Position numbers and translations under genes: made by a program. From Janibacter melonis (lineage in GTDB: Bacteria > Actinomycetota > Actinomycetes > Actinomycetales > Dermatophilaceae), in NCBI RefSeq assembly GCF_020567375.1, contig NZ_JAJBZM010000001.1:481396-545395 (forward strand): a stretch of 64,000 nt of DNA, read 5' to 3'. The notes beneath the pieces were generated by a model that was not told the origin of the DNA, did no database searches, and worked only from the letters and a program-made list of their open reading frames with translations. Shown here piece after piece: positions 53,973 to 62,243 of this stretch (positions are counted from its first letter, which is position 1; each line of letters starts with the position of its first letter).

Positions 53973-54788
53973 TCAACCACGCGGCCACAGCGCCCAGTGG
54001 TGATGCACAGGGCCCGCTGCGTGACCGACGGAGAGCTCGTCGGCGTGGGTGAGCGCGCCGGTCAACCAGTCCTTCGCCTGTGCCACGGTCTCGGCCCACG
54101 CGTCCCCCCGCGGCCGCAGCGCGGCGATCGCCGACGACAGCGTGCACCCGGTGCCATGGGTGTGACGTGTCGGGACCCGTCGGGCCGACAGCTCGTGCAC
54201 CCCGGTGCCGTCGACGACCAGGTCGACCGACTCGTCCCCGGCGACGTGCCCGCCCTTGAGCAGCACCCGGGCCGCCCCGAGGTCGAGCAGCGCCTGCGCG
54301 TGCCGGTGCATCTCGTCGAGGTCGCGCGCCGCAGCGTGCGGGGTGAGGCCGAGCAGGACGGCCGCCTCGGCGGTGTTGGGCGTGACGAGGTCGACGACGG
54401 GCAGCAGGGCCCGCACCCCCTCGACGGCGTCCTCGTCGAGCAGCCGCGAGCCGGCCGTCGAGACCATCACCGGGTCGAGGACGACCTCGCCCAGCCCGCC
54501 CCTGCACACCAGCTCGCCCACCACGGCGACGACCTCGGCCGAGCCGAGCATCCCGATCTTCGTCGCCGCGAGCTCGACGTCGTCGACGAGGGTCTCGACC
54601 TGCTCGCGCACGAAGCCTGCCGGTACGTGATGGACCCCGGTCACCCCCTTCGTGCTCTGCGCCGTGAGCGAGGTGAGGACGGCGCAGCCGTACGCCCCGA
54701 GCGCGCCGAAGGTCTTGAGGTCGGCCTGGACCCCGGCGCCGCCGGACGGGTCCGACCCGGCGATCGTCAGGACGTTGGGCACGCTCAT
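53973..54788 (-). CDS. thiD: Hydroxymethylpyrimidine (phosphate) kinase
   Basis: 271 residues. [18 protein letters not shown] is the substrate-binding start, [13 protein letters not shown] the middle, and [15 protein letters not shown] the anion hole with catalytic Cys. It phosphorylates HMP to HMP-PP. Its start overlaps the thiE stop (ATGA, 54785-54788), making it the last gene of thiM-thiE-thiD, below a TPP riboswitch. Confidence 0.96.
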   Translation of the reverse strand: MSVPNVLTIAGSDPSGGAGVQADLKTFGALGAYGCAVLTSLTAQSTKGVTGVHHVPAGFVREQVETLVDDVELAATKIGMLGSAEVVAVVGELVCRGGLGEVVLDPVMVSTAGSRLLDEDAVEGVRALLPVVDLVTPNTAEAAVLLGLTPHAAARDLDEMHRHAQALLDLGAARVLLKGGHVAGDESVDLVVDGTGVHELSARRVPTRHTHGTGCTLSSAIAALRPRGDAWAETVAQAKDWLTGALTHADELSVGHAAGPVHHHWALWPRG

Positions 54789-55438
54789 GCCGCACCCCCG
54801 TCGACGACGGCGCGCAGCCGCGCGGCGGCGGCCCGTGGGTCGTCGGCGGCGCAGACGGCGCTGACGACGGCGACGCCGTCGACCCCCGTGGCCATGACCT
54901 CGGCCGCCCGGTCGAGGTCGATCCCTCCGATGGCCACGCTCGGCAGCCGGCTCGCGGCGGCGAGCGCGCGCAGGCCCTCGAGCCCGACCGCCGGGTCGTG
55001 GTCGGGCTTGGTCGGGGTCGCCCACACGGGGCCGAGACCGAGGTAGTCGAGGGTGCCGGGCGGCAGCGTCGCGGCCCGCTCCACCTCCTCGACCCGCGCA
55101 CACGACAGCCCGAGCGACGCATGCGGTCCGACCACCCGGCGTGCCTCGACCGCGTCGAGGTCGCCCTGGCCGATGTGGGCGCCGTCGGCGCCGATCTCGG
55201 CGACGAGGTGGGCCCGGTCGTTGATGATGAGGGGCACGCCCGCCGGCCGGGTGACGGTGAGCACGAGCCGGCCCATGGCCACGACCTCGTCGTCACCGGC
55301 GTCGGGGTCACGCAGCTGGACCACGCTCGCTCCCCCGTCGATCGCCGCGCTCACCGTGGTGAGGAGCCCGTGGCGCTGCGTCATCACCGGGTCGGTGACG
55401 AGGTAGAGGCCGAGGTCGAGCACCGGGCGGGTCAGCAC
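54785..55438 (-). CDS. thiE: Thiamine-phosphate synthase
   Basis: 217 residues from GTG 55438, which overlaps the thiM end by seven bases. [40 protein letters not shown] and GLGPVW are ThiE landmarks. It joins HMP-PP and hydroxyethylthiazole phosphate to give thiamine phosphate. The cassette only salvages precursors; no thiC or thiG is in view. Confidence 0.95.
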   Translation of the reverse strand: MLTRPVLDLGLYLVTDPVMTQRHGLLTTVSAAIDGGASVVQLRDPDAGDDEVVAMGRLVLTVTRPAGVPLIINDRAHLVAEIGADGAHIGQGDLDAVEARRVVGPHASLGLSCARVEEVERAATLPPGTLDYLGLGPVWATPTKPDHDPAVGLEGLRALAAASRLPSVAIGGIDLDRAAEVMATGVDGVAVVSAVCAADDPRAAAARLRAVVDGGAA

Positions 55439-56256
55439 AGCCCCACCCGCTCCTCGAGCTGATCGGGCGTGAGGGCCGCGAGCTCGTCGAGCAGCCCGAC
55501 GGCGAAGGAGCCCGGCCCGCGCGCGGTCTGCACCGCGGTGTCGGCGGCGAGGGTGAGCGCGGCCGTCGCGGTCGCCGCGGCGACGAGCGGGTCAGATGTC
55601 GCCGCGCAGCACGCCGCGACGAGGGCGCCGAGCGCGCACCCGACACCGGTGACCCGTGTCATCAGCGGGTCGCCGTGGGCGAGCCGCACCGTGCGCTCGC
55701 CGTCGGTGAGGTGGTCGACCGCGCCGCTCACGGCGACGACGCAGCGGTGCCGGCGGGCGATCGCGCCGGCGCCGTCCTGGACGGCCTGGGACGCGGTGTC
55801 GTCGGTGGAATCGACTCCCCGGCCGCCGCTGCCGCCGCCGAGCGCGAGGACCTCCGAGGCGTTGCCCCGGATGACGGCGGGCGAGCCGAGCGCGAGCAGC
55901 TCGTGCGCCAGCCCCGTGCGCCAAGTGAGCCCGCCGACGGCGACGGGGTCGAGGACCCAGGGGGTCCCGGACGACAGGGCGGCGGACACCCCTTCGCGTG
56001 CGCCCGCGGCCGTGTCGTCGTACGGGGTCCCGAGGTTGACGAGGACCGCTCCGGCGACGGCGGCGAGCTGGCCCGCCTCGTGCGGGTTGTCGACCATGGC
56101 CGGCGACGCTCCCGCGGCGAGCAGGACGTTCGCGGTGAAGGGTGCGACGACGATGTTGGTCAGGCACTGGGTCAGCGGTGACTCCGCGCGCAGGCGCGAC
56201 CAGCAGTCGGCGAGGTCGTGCGCGCTCGGCGCGGTGGTGGGCAGGGCGACGCTCAT
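55432..56256 (-). CDS. thiM: Hydroxyethylthiazole kinase
   Basis: 274 residues from ATG 56256. SPLTQCLTNIVVAPFTANVLLA, WVLDPVAVG and VTGVGCALGALVAA (the catalytic GxGC) are complete. It phosphorylates hydroxyethylthiazole. First gene of the thi unit. The Shine-Dalgarno AGGGACG lies at the 3' edge of the TPP aptamer. Confidence 0.95.
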   Translation of the reverse strand: MSVALPTTAPSAHDLADCWSRLRAESPLTQCLTNIVVAPFTANVLLAAGASPAMVDNPHEAGQLAAVAGAVLVNLGTPYDDTAAGAREGVSAALSSGTPWVLDPVAVGGLTWRTGLAHELLALGSPAVIRGNASEVLALGGGSGGRGVDSTDDTASQAVQDGAGAIARRHRCVVAVSGAVDHLTDGERTVRLAHGDPLMTRVTGVGCALGALVAACCAATSDPLVAAATATAALTLAADTAVQTARGPGSFAVGLLDELAALTPDQLEERVGLC

Positions 56257-56263
56257 GGGTGAC

Positions 56264-56337
56264 GTCCCTTCGCTAGTACGAGCTAGATCAGGTTCCACGG
56301 GTGTGCTCTCAGCCGCTCGAAGGCGGCACCCCGCGTC
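56264..56337 (-). ncRNA. TPP riboswitch (THI element)
   Basis: On the minus strand the conserved aptamer segments appear in order: CGGGGTGCC, GGCTGAGAG, ACCCGTGGAACCTGATC and AGCGAAGGGA. The ATG of thiM is only about eight bases beyond the aptamer, so TPP binding would hide the AGGGA ribosome-binding site: translational control of thiM-thiE-thiD. Boundaries are good to a few bases. Confidence 0.95.
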
Positions 56338-56340
56338 AGC

Positions 56341-56537
56341 GACGACCATAGCGAAGGGGGTGCGGTCGCCGGGGTCGCAGGTCTCGTCTACGGGTTGCTC
56401 GTCCTCGCCGCGAAGGTGCAGGAGAGCCACGCCATGCTGCTCGAGCTGGCGCGGGCGCGGGCCGCGGAGGCCGGCGGCGCCGAGGCGTAGGGCGTGGTCT
56501 CGAGGCTCCTTCGTCGCACCTCGACCAGCGAGACGAC
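56341..56537. other. Gap with possible gene remnant and repeat D
   Basis: Between the thi riboswitch and the SDR gene. One plus-strand frame ending at TAG 56488-56490 reads like a membrane helix followed by a charged helix (GLVYGLLVLAAKVQESHAML and onward) but has no convincing start, so it may be a decayed gene end. Repeat D is at 56494-56529. Confidence 0.35.
56494..56529. repeat. Dispersed palindromic repeat, copy D (short loop)
   Basis: GTGGTCTCGAGGCTC and CGCACCTCGACCAGC flank CTTCGT. The GC-rich centre of the other copies is missing, so this is a short version of the element. Confidence 0.7.
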
Positions 56538-57368
56538 CTACGGCTCGAGGCCGACCATCGCGGCGGACTCGTCCCAGAGGCGGGCGGCCACCCCTTCGTC
56601 CGAGGCCACCCGGGAGGTGCGGGAGACGCGACGGCCGTCGAAGTACTGACCCACCGGCCAGTCCATGCCCGGCTCGCCCTCGGCGAGCCAGACGAGCTGG
56701 TCGGCCCCCTTCGCCGGGGAGGTCATGAGGACCTTCGACAGGGGCGTGCGGTAGAGGGCGCGCATGACGACGGAGGACTCGCTGGCGAAGTTCGTCCCGA
56801 CGATGCCGGGGTGGAAGGCCGCGGCGGAGATGCCGTCTCCCCCGTGCCGTCGCTGCAGCTCGCGGGTGAAAAGAATGTTGGCCAGCTTGGCGTTGCCGTA
56901 GGCGCGGCGCTCGGAGTACCCGTGCTCGAGCTGCAGGTCGTCGGGGTCGTAGCGCGCCATGACCCGCGACGCCAGGCTCGAGGTCTGCACGACGCTCGCG
57001 CGGCTCGCGGTGAGGGTCGGCAGGAGCAGCCGCGTCAGCAGGTACCCGGCGAGGTGGTTGACCTGGAAGGTCGCCTCGAAGCCGTCCTCGGTCAATCGCC
57101 GGCTGCCGAGGACTCCCCCGGCGTTGTTCGCGAGGACGTCGATCCGCGGGTACTGCGCACCGAGCGCGTCGGCGAGCGCCCGCACCTCGGTGAGGCGGGC
57201 GAAGTCGGCGACGAAGGGGGTGCCCCCCACCTCGGCGGCGACCGCCTCGGTCTTCTCCCGGGAGCGCCCGACGACGGCGACCTCGTGCCCGTGCTCGGCG
57301 AGCTCGCGCGCGGCGGCGGCGCCGATGCCGTCGCTGGCACCGGTGATGACGACGGTCTTGCGGTCCAT
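56538..57368 (-). CDS. Short-chain dehydrogenase/reductase
   Basis: 276 residues from ATG 57368, with GAGGAGACC upstream; an in-frame start at 57395 is less likely. TGASDGIGAAAARELAEHG is the cofactor site, NNAGGVLGSRRL follows, and the catalytic pair is in YGNAK. The layout resembles retinol-dehydrogenase/WW-type oxidoreductases; substrate unknown. Confidence 0.92.
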   Translation of the reverse strand: MDRKTVVITGASDGIGAAAARELAEHGHEVAVVGRSREKTEAVAAEVGGTPFVADFARLTEVRALADALGAQYPRIDVLANNAGGVLGSRRLTEDGFEATFQVNHLAGYLLTRLLLPTLTASRASVVQTSSLASRVMARYDPDDLQLEHGYSERRAYGNAKLANILFTRELQRRHGGDGISAAAFHPGIVGTNFASESSVVMRALYRTPLSKVLMTSPAKGADQLVWLAEGEPGMDWPVGQYFDGRRVSRTSRVASDEGVAARLWDESAAMVGLEP

Positions 57369-57444
57369 CCAGGTCTCCTCGAGGTGGGGTGCCACCAGTG
57401 TGCGGGAGAGTCGCCGGGCGACGCCCCGTGGCCGCGGCCCACGC

Positions 57445-58068
57445 TCAGGCCGGGTCGTCGGGCATCTGCAGGTGCAGCAGCTCCACCGCGTCGTTCGTCA
57501 GCCGCGCCGTCGTCTCCAGCAGCTCGCGAGGCGACGTCGAGCGCAGCAGCGTCAGCTGGTCGAGGGAGCCCAGGGGCGAGAGCCAGGCCAGCTGCCAGCA
57601 CCGGGCGACCGGGTCGTCGGCCAGCTCGACGTCGGCCGGCCAGACCTGCGAGCGGTGCTCGCTCATCACCGCCAGGGCCCTCCTGACGACGCGCTCGGTG
57701 TCGGCGAGCCCCTGGTCGTCGTCGTCGGTCCACGTGAGGTCCGGCAGGGGACGCACCTCGGCCCGCGGGTACGGGTCGTCGGGCAGCCACCGTGCGATCT
57801 CGATGCGTTCCTGCCCTCGGGCCAGCAGCACGAGCCGGCCGTCGGGCAGCCGGCCCATCTGCTCGACGCTCGCCACGCAGCCGACCGTGAACCGCTGATC
57901 TCCCCCGCCGACCTCGGAGCCTCGCTCGATGAGCACCGCGCCGAAGCGCCGGTCGCTGCCGACGACATCTCGCATCATCGCGACGTACCGCGGCTCGAAG
58001 ACCTGCAGCGGCAGCGGCTGCCCGGGGAGCAGGGCCGTCCCCAGCGGGAACATCGGCAGCACGTCCAT
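57445..58068 (-). CDS. LON substrate-binding domain protein
   Basis: 207 residues from ATG 58068, six bases after GACGTT (58080-58075), which may make it leaderless; a GTG at 58104 is in frame. LPMFPLGTALLPGQPLPLQVFE is the classic start of the Lon N-terminal domain. No AAA+ or protease part follows, so it is a stand-alone LON-domain protein of unknown role. Confidence 0.9.
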   Translation of the reverse strand: MDVLPMFPLGTALLPGQPLPLQVFEPRYVAMMRDVVGSDRRFGAVLIERGSEVGGGDQRFTVGCVASVEQMGRLPDGRLVLLARGQERIEIARWLPDDPYPRAEVRPLPDLTWTDDDDQGLADTERVVRRALAVMSEHRSQVWPADVELADDPVARCWQLAWLSPLGSLDQLTLLRSTSPRELLETTARLTNDAVELLHLQMPDDPA

Positions 58069-58150
58069 CGGACCAACGTCGCACCCCGGACCGTGCGATG
58101 TCACCCCCTTCGCGCGAACGCGTCGCCTACAACGGGTGCCCCTGGGTGTC

Positions 58151-58194
58151 GTGGTCTCGAGGCTCGGGCCCTGGGGGCCCTCGCACCTCGACCA
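58151..58194. repeat. Dispersed palindromic repeat, copy E
   Basis: GTGGTCTCGAGGCTCGGGCC (58151-58170) faces GGCCCTCGCACCTCGACCA (58176-58194). It is in the divergent promoter gap between the LON protein and the SPFH pair, so this copy cannot be a terminator for either. Confidence 0.8.
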
Positions 58195-58259
58195 TCGATG
58201 GGTCGCCGTGTGGTTGGGTAGGGCGCAACCAGCCCACCACCGCCTTCAGGGGAGACGGT

Positions 58260-59981
58260 TTGAGCAACGCACCGCAGCAGTTCATGGACATGGCCCGGCA
58301 GGCAGCCGGCAACGCAGGGGTCCGGCAGGCCGTCGGCCGCGCCGCGGGCGGGGGTGGTGACGGCTTCGACCTCAACGCCGCGGACTTCCCGGCGGCCCGG
58401 GGCGAAGGGGCATCGGCCGGCACCCGCATCACCTCGGCCTCGGTGAGCCTCGACGACGCCGCCGAGGCGCTGAGCCGCAGCCACTACGAGGCCGGCGCAG
58501 CCGGCCCGGTCCACGTCATCACGCCGATGGTCATGCCGAAGGGTCGCCGCCTGCGCGCGATGCTCCCGGTCATCGCCCTCGCGCTGCTCGGCATCGCCGG
58601 CAGCATCGTGCTGCTGCCCTTCGACGGGCTCGTGCTCGGCATCTTCGGGCCGCACTACTGGCTGCTCGTGCTCCTGCTCGCCGCCTTCATGTGGTGGCGC
58701 CAGGGCATGGTCATGGTCCCCGAGGGGTGCACCGCGCTCATCAGCCGATTCGGCAAGGTCGAGGCCGAGGTCGGCCCGGGCCGCGTCACCCTGCTCAACC
58801 CGTGGAAGCGGGTCTCCTACATCGTCAACACGACGCGGGAGTACCCCTTCAACGCCCCGATCCGCGAGGCCCCGACGAAGTCGGGCGTGCAGGCGAGCGT
58901 CGACCTCTTCCTCCAGTTCCGCATCGCCAACGCGCGCGAGTTCGTCTTCGTCCTCGGCGCCGTCCAGGGCTTCCAGGACAAGCTGAACAACGCGATCTCG
59001 GAGACGACGCGCTCGCTCATCTACGACCAGGAGGCCAGCGGCATCTACGACCTCGTCGGCGAGAGCACCGCGCGGCTGCTCGAGCAGCTCAACGCGCAGT
59101 TCCAGCCGGCGGTCGAGCTGACGACGGCGAACATCACCCACGCCGAGCCCTCGGCCCAGGAGTACCGCATGGACCTCGCGGCGCCGGAGATGATCCGGGT
59201 CGCGAAGGAGGCGTACACCTACGACTACGAGCTCGGGCTGAAGAAGGAGCAGAACGAGGGAGATCTCAACAAGGACCTCGCCTCGCTCAACGAGAGCCTC
59301 TCTGCGATCCAGGCCGACATCGCGCGCTACCAGGCGCAGATGGACACGGCGCTCGAGCGCGAGACGAACCGCGCGAACGCGCTCGCCCGTCAGCGCTTCG
59401 TCGAGTCGGAGTCGACGGCCAACGCCAACGCCGCGCTGCTCGAGGCCCAGGCGCTCGACATCCGTGCGCTGAGCGCGGCCCAGGCCCCCGAGATCCTCGA
59501 CTACCGCTACCAGCAGGACATGCTCGACAAGATGGAGAGCGTCGCGGACTCGCTGCCGCAGATCGTGCGCGTCGGCGACCAGGGCGACGGCGTGGACTAC
59601 CTGCGCATCGCTCGCGAGCTCGTCGGCGGGCAGGGCGGCGCGCTCTTCACCGACGAGGACATGGCCGCGATCCGCGACCGTCACGGCGCCATCGCCGAGC
59701 GCGTCGCGCAGCGCGAAGGGGAGATCGGCGACCTGCTGCAGGCGCCCGAGGAGACCGACGTCGAGATCCTCCCGGCCTCGGAGGTCTCCGACGGCCCCGA
59801 GGGCGAGGAGGCCATCGCCAAGATCCGCGAGTCGGTGACCGACGAGGCCGTCGCGGCCCAGATGGGAGAGGCCGCGGGCGGTCCCCCTTCGCCGCCGTCC
59901 GGTCCCCCGGTCTCACCTCCGGCGACGCCGCAGGGCGCGCCGACCACTCCCGCCACGACTGACGACGGGGGCACCCGATGA
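58260..59981 (+). CDS. SPFH/band-7 domain membrane protein, first of a tandem pair
   Basis: 573 residues. Start TTG 58260 is set by AGGGGAG five bases upstream; there is no better codon. Two membrane helices (about 99-119 and 124-146) lead into a band-7 domain (from about 150: VPEGCTALISRFGKVEAEVG). A long coiled-coil region follows (about 360-470, ERETNRANALARQRFVESES), and a Pro-rich tail ends the protein. SPFH proteins form ring- or cage-like membrane scaffolds. It overlaps the next paralogue by ATGA. Confidence 0.88.
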   Translation: MSNAPQQFMDMARQAAGNAGVRQAVGRAAGGGGDGFDLNAADFPAARGEGASAGTRITSASVSLDDAAEALSRSHYEAGAAGPVHVITPMVMPKGRRLRAMLPVIALALLGIAGSIVLLPFDGLVLGIFGPHYWLLVLLLAAFMWWRQGMVMVPEGCTALISRFGKVEAEVGPGRVTLLNPWKRVSYIVNTTREYPFNAPIREAPTKSGVQASVDLFLQFRIANAREFVFVLGAVQGFQDKLNNAISETTRSLIYDQEASGIYDLVGESTARLLEQLNAQFQPAVELTTANITHAEPSAQEYRMDLAAPEMIRVAKEAYTYDYELGLKKEQNEGDLNKDLASLNESLSAIQADIARYQAQMDTALERETNRANALARQRFVESESTANANAALLEAQALDIRALSAAQAPEILDYRYQQDMLDKMESVADSLPQIVRVGDQGDGVDYLRIARELVGGQGGALFTDEDMAAIRDRHGAIAERVAQREGEIGDLLQAPEETDVEILPASEVSDGPEGEEAIAKIRESVTDEAVAAQMGEAAGGPPSPPSGPPVSPPATPQGAPTTPATTDDGGTR

Positions 59982-61390
59982 GCCAGCAGATCATGGACAC
60001 GATGACCGCGCGCGGCCGCGGGATGAGCTCGATCAAGGAGGCCGTCTCCGGGTGGGGCGACGTCGCACGGCTGCTGCGCGGCGGCGACGGCGGGGCGATC
60101 GTGCCCGTCGTCATCCCCAAGGACCAGCGCGGGCTGCGGTGGACCTCGCTCGTGTGGTTCGGGCTGTGGGCCGCCATCAGCGGGCTGCTCCTCACGACCG
60201 TCGACCACGGCGGTCTCGGCGGGCTGGCGATCTTCGTCGCGCTGCTCTCCTTCGTCCTCGCCGCCCTGTGGTGGTGGCGCAGCTCGATCGTCGAGATCGA
60301 GGAGGGCACGGTCGGGGTGCTGACGAAGTTCGGCGCGATCTCCGGACCGGGCCTCTCCCCCGGCCGGCACTACCTGTGGCACCCGTGGGCGCGCGTCGCG
60401 TACGTCGTCGATGTCACGACCGAGATCCCCTACACCGCACCGGTGCTCAGCTCGCCGACGCACGAGAACGTGCCGCTGAAGTCGATCGAGTTCTTCCTGC
60501 GCTTCCGCATCGTCGACGCGATCCGCTTCGTGCAGACGATCGGCGCGGGCAACTTCGACCTCGTGCTGAGCAACTCGGTGCAGGACGCGATCCGCCAGCG
60601 CAGCCGCCAGGTGCGCACGGAGAGCGCCTATGACCTGCGCGGCAGCGACGTCAAGGACATGCAGGACCTGCTCAACCGGCAGCTGACGCGCTACGGCGTG
60701 CAGATCATGGGCTGCAACATCCCCGACGTGCAGCTGCCCGACCAGTACCGCGAGCACCTCGCGACGCGCGAGCGCGTGGCCAAGGAGCTCGTCGCGTACG
60801 AGAAGGAGTGGGAGCTCACCCGCAAGCGCCGGATCGACACGCTGCTCATGGAGATCGAGCGGTCGAAGAAGGTGCGGGACGCGAAGATCGTCGAGGTCCA
60901 GGCGTCGCTGAACAAGGCGCGCAAGGACGTCGCGCAGATGCTCGAGGAGCGCGAGACCGAGGCGCAGAAGGTGCGCTATGAGATCGAGACGCGCGCGCGC
61001 ACCAACCTCGTCGCCGCCCAGGGCGAGGCGAAGGCCCAGGAGCAGCTCGCCACGGCCTACCGCGACAACCGCGCGGTGCTCGGGTACGAGCTCGCCCGTC
61101 GCCGGCTCGACGTCGGTGCCGCTCTCGCCGAGCAGGCGCCGCGCCCGGTCATCGTGCAGACCGACGGGTCTGGCGGGGACAGCTCCGCGCTCTCGACGCT
61201 GCTCATGGCCCAGCTCCTCCCCTCGATGGTTGAGGGCGGTGGCTCGCGTCGTTCGTCGGTTGAGGTGCGAGGTACGAGCCTCGAAACCACGCCCCCGCCG
61301 CCGAGCGCCCGCAGGGTCCAGCAGGCCGCCGGCGAGGCGGCTGCCGGTCTCGTCCAGCGTGCCGGGAAGGGCGCGAAGGGCGACGCCTGA
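59978..61390 (+). CDS. SPFH/band-7 domain membrane protein, second of the pair
   Basis: 470 residues. It has the same layout as its neighbour: a PVVIPKDQRGLRW region like PMVMPKGRRLRAM upstream, two membrane helices (about 56-74 and 80-100), band-7 from about 103 (VEIEEGTVGVLTKFGAISG), then coiled coil (about 270-350). Residues 427-437 (VEVRGTSLETT) are encoded by dispersed repeat F, so the C-terminal tail has taken up a repeat. Start overlaps the first gene by four bases; a terminator follows. Confidence 0.88.
   Translation: MSQQIMDTMTARGRGMSSIKEAVSGWGDVARLLRGGDGGAIVPVVIPKDQRGLRWTSLVWFGLWAAISGLLLTTVDHGGLGGLAIFVALLSFVLAALWWWRSSIVEIEEGTVGVLTKFGAISGPGLSPGRHYLWHPWARVAYVVDVTTEIPYTAPVLSSPTHENVPLKSIEFFLRFRIVDAIRFVQTIGAGNFDLVLSNSVQDAIRQRSRQVRTESAYDLRGSDVKDMQDLLNRQLTRYGVQIMGCNIPDVQLPDQYREHLATRERVAKELVAYEKEWELTRKRRIDTLLMEIERSKKVRDAKIVEVQASLNKARKDVAQMLEERETEAQKVRYEIETRARTNLVAAQGEAKAQEQLATAYRDNRAVLGYELARRRLDVGAALAEQAPRPVIVQTDGSGGDSSALSTLLMAQLLPSMVEGGGSRRSSVEVRGTSLETTPPPPSARRVQQAAGEAAAGLVQRAGKGAKGDA
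61258..61290. repeat. Dispersed palindromic repeat, copy F, inside a coding sequence
   Basis: GGTTGAGGTGCGAGG joined to TACGAGCCTCGAAACCAC matches the arms of the intergenic copies with a few changes (GGTTGAGG for GGTCGAGG, GAAACC for GAGACC). It lies in frame near the end of the second SPFH gene. Confidence 0.7.
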
Positions 61391-61405
61391 CCCCACCCCC
61401 GCACG

Positions 61406-61440
61406 AGAGCCCGCCGGTCCGAGAGGACTGGCGGGCTCTT
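61406..61440 (+). terminator. Terminator after the SPFH pair
   Basis: AGAGCCCGCCGGTCC (61406-61420) pairs with GGACTGGCGGGCTCT (61425-61439) through a GAGA loop, with one G-U pair. Confidence 0.85.
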
Positions 61441-61471
61441 CGCTGTTCGCAGAGAGATTCGTGGGACCCCG

Positions 61472-61526
61472 TTGACAACCGAGCGCCTGGTCAGGACTAT
61501 TCAGGTATAGACAGGTATGGACAGGA
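61472..61526 (+). promoter_or_regulatory. GntR-gene promoter with repeated CAGGTAT-type operator
   Basis: TTGACA at 61472-61477 and a -10-like GACTAT at 61495-61500 (17-base spacer). Immediately after, AGGTATAGACAGG (61503-61515) and AGGTATGGACAGG (61513-61525) form a tandem pair similar to the GGTATAGAC-type sites of HutC/NagR regulators. Autoregulation by the adjacent GntR protein is likely. Confidence 0.65.
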
Positions 61527-61535
61527 CGGAGCACC

Positions 61536-62243
61536 GTGAACGCGAAGTACCAGCGCGTCGCCTCCCTGCTGAGGGAGCAGATCCACGTCGGCGACCTCAG
61601 CGACGGCGAGAAGCTGCCCGGTGAGGCCGAGCTCGCCCGTGATCTCGGGGTCAGCCGCGGGACCGTGCGCCAGGCCATCGCCGAGCTGCAGCGGCAGAAC
61701 CTCGTCGACACCCAGATGGGGGTCGGCTCCTTCGTCACCTTCGACGGCGTCGCGCTCAACAGCCCCCTGGGCTGGGCGCAGGCGCTCGCGGTCGGAGGGG
61801 TCGACCTCGACGTGACCATCCTGTCGATCGACCTCATCTCGGTGGAGGAGATCCCGGACGCGCCTCGTGACATCGGCTTCGACGAGGCCGTCGCGGTGCG
61901 CCGTGTGCGACGTCTGGGCGACGGCACGGCGGTGTCCTTCGAGTGCGCGTCCGTCCCCGCCACCGGGATCCTGCGCGACCTCCCCCGCACAGGTCTGGTC
62001 GAGGGGTCGATCACGAAGACCCTCGCCCAGGCCGGCCTGCGCGCCACCGGCGGCGACCAGCAGGTCAGCCTCGTCGAGCTGCCCGCCCGCGAGGCCGAGC
62101 TGCTCGGCCGGAGCGAGGGCGAGCCCTTCCTGCGCTCCGTGCGGACCTCGCGCAGCGCGCGCGGCGACGTCGTCGAGCACGTCGTCTCCTCGCTCGACCC
62201 TCGCCACTTCCGCCTCCACACGACCTTCGGAGACCGTGCATGA
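61536..62243 (+). CDS. GntR-family (HutC type) transcriptional regulator
   Basis: 235 residues from GTG 61536. The winged helix is at about 1-70 (LPGEAELARDLGVSRGTVRQ, then VGSFVTF) and the UTRA ligand domain follows. HutC-type regulators sense a small ligand such as a sugar phosphate or nucleoside derivative. The stop overlaps the ADP-ribosylglycohydrolase start (62240-62243). Confidence 0.92.
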   Translation: MNAKYQRVASLLREQIHVGDLSDGEKLPGEAELARDLGVSRGTVRQAIAELQRQNLVDTQMGVGSFVTFDGVALNSPLGWAQALAVGGVDLDVTILSIDLISVEEIPDAPRDIGFDEAVAVRRVRRLGDGTAVSFECASVPATGILRDLPRTGLVEGSITKTLAQAGLRATGGDQQVSLVELPAREAELLGRSEGEPFLRSVRTSRSARGDVVEHVVSSLDPRHFRLHTTFGDRA

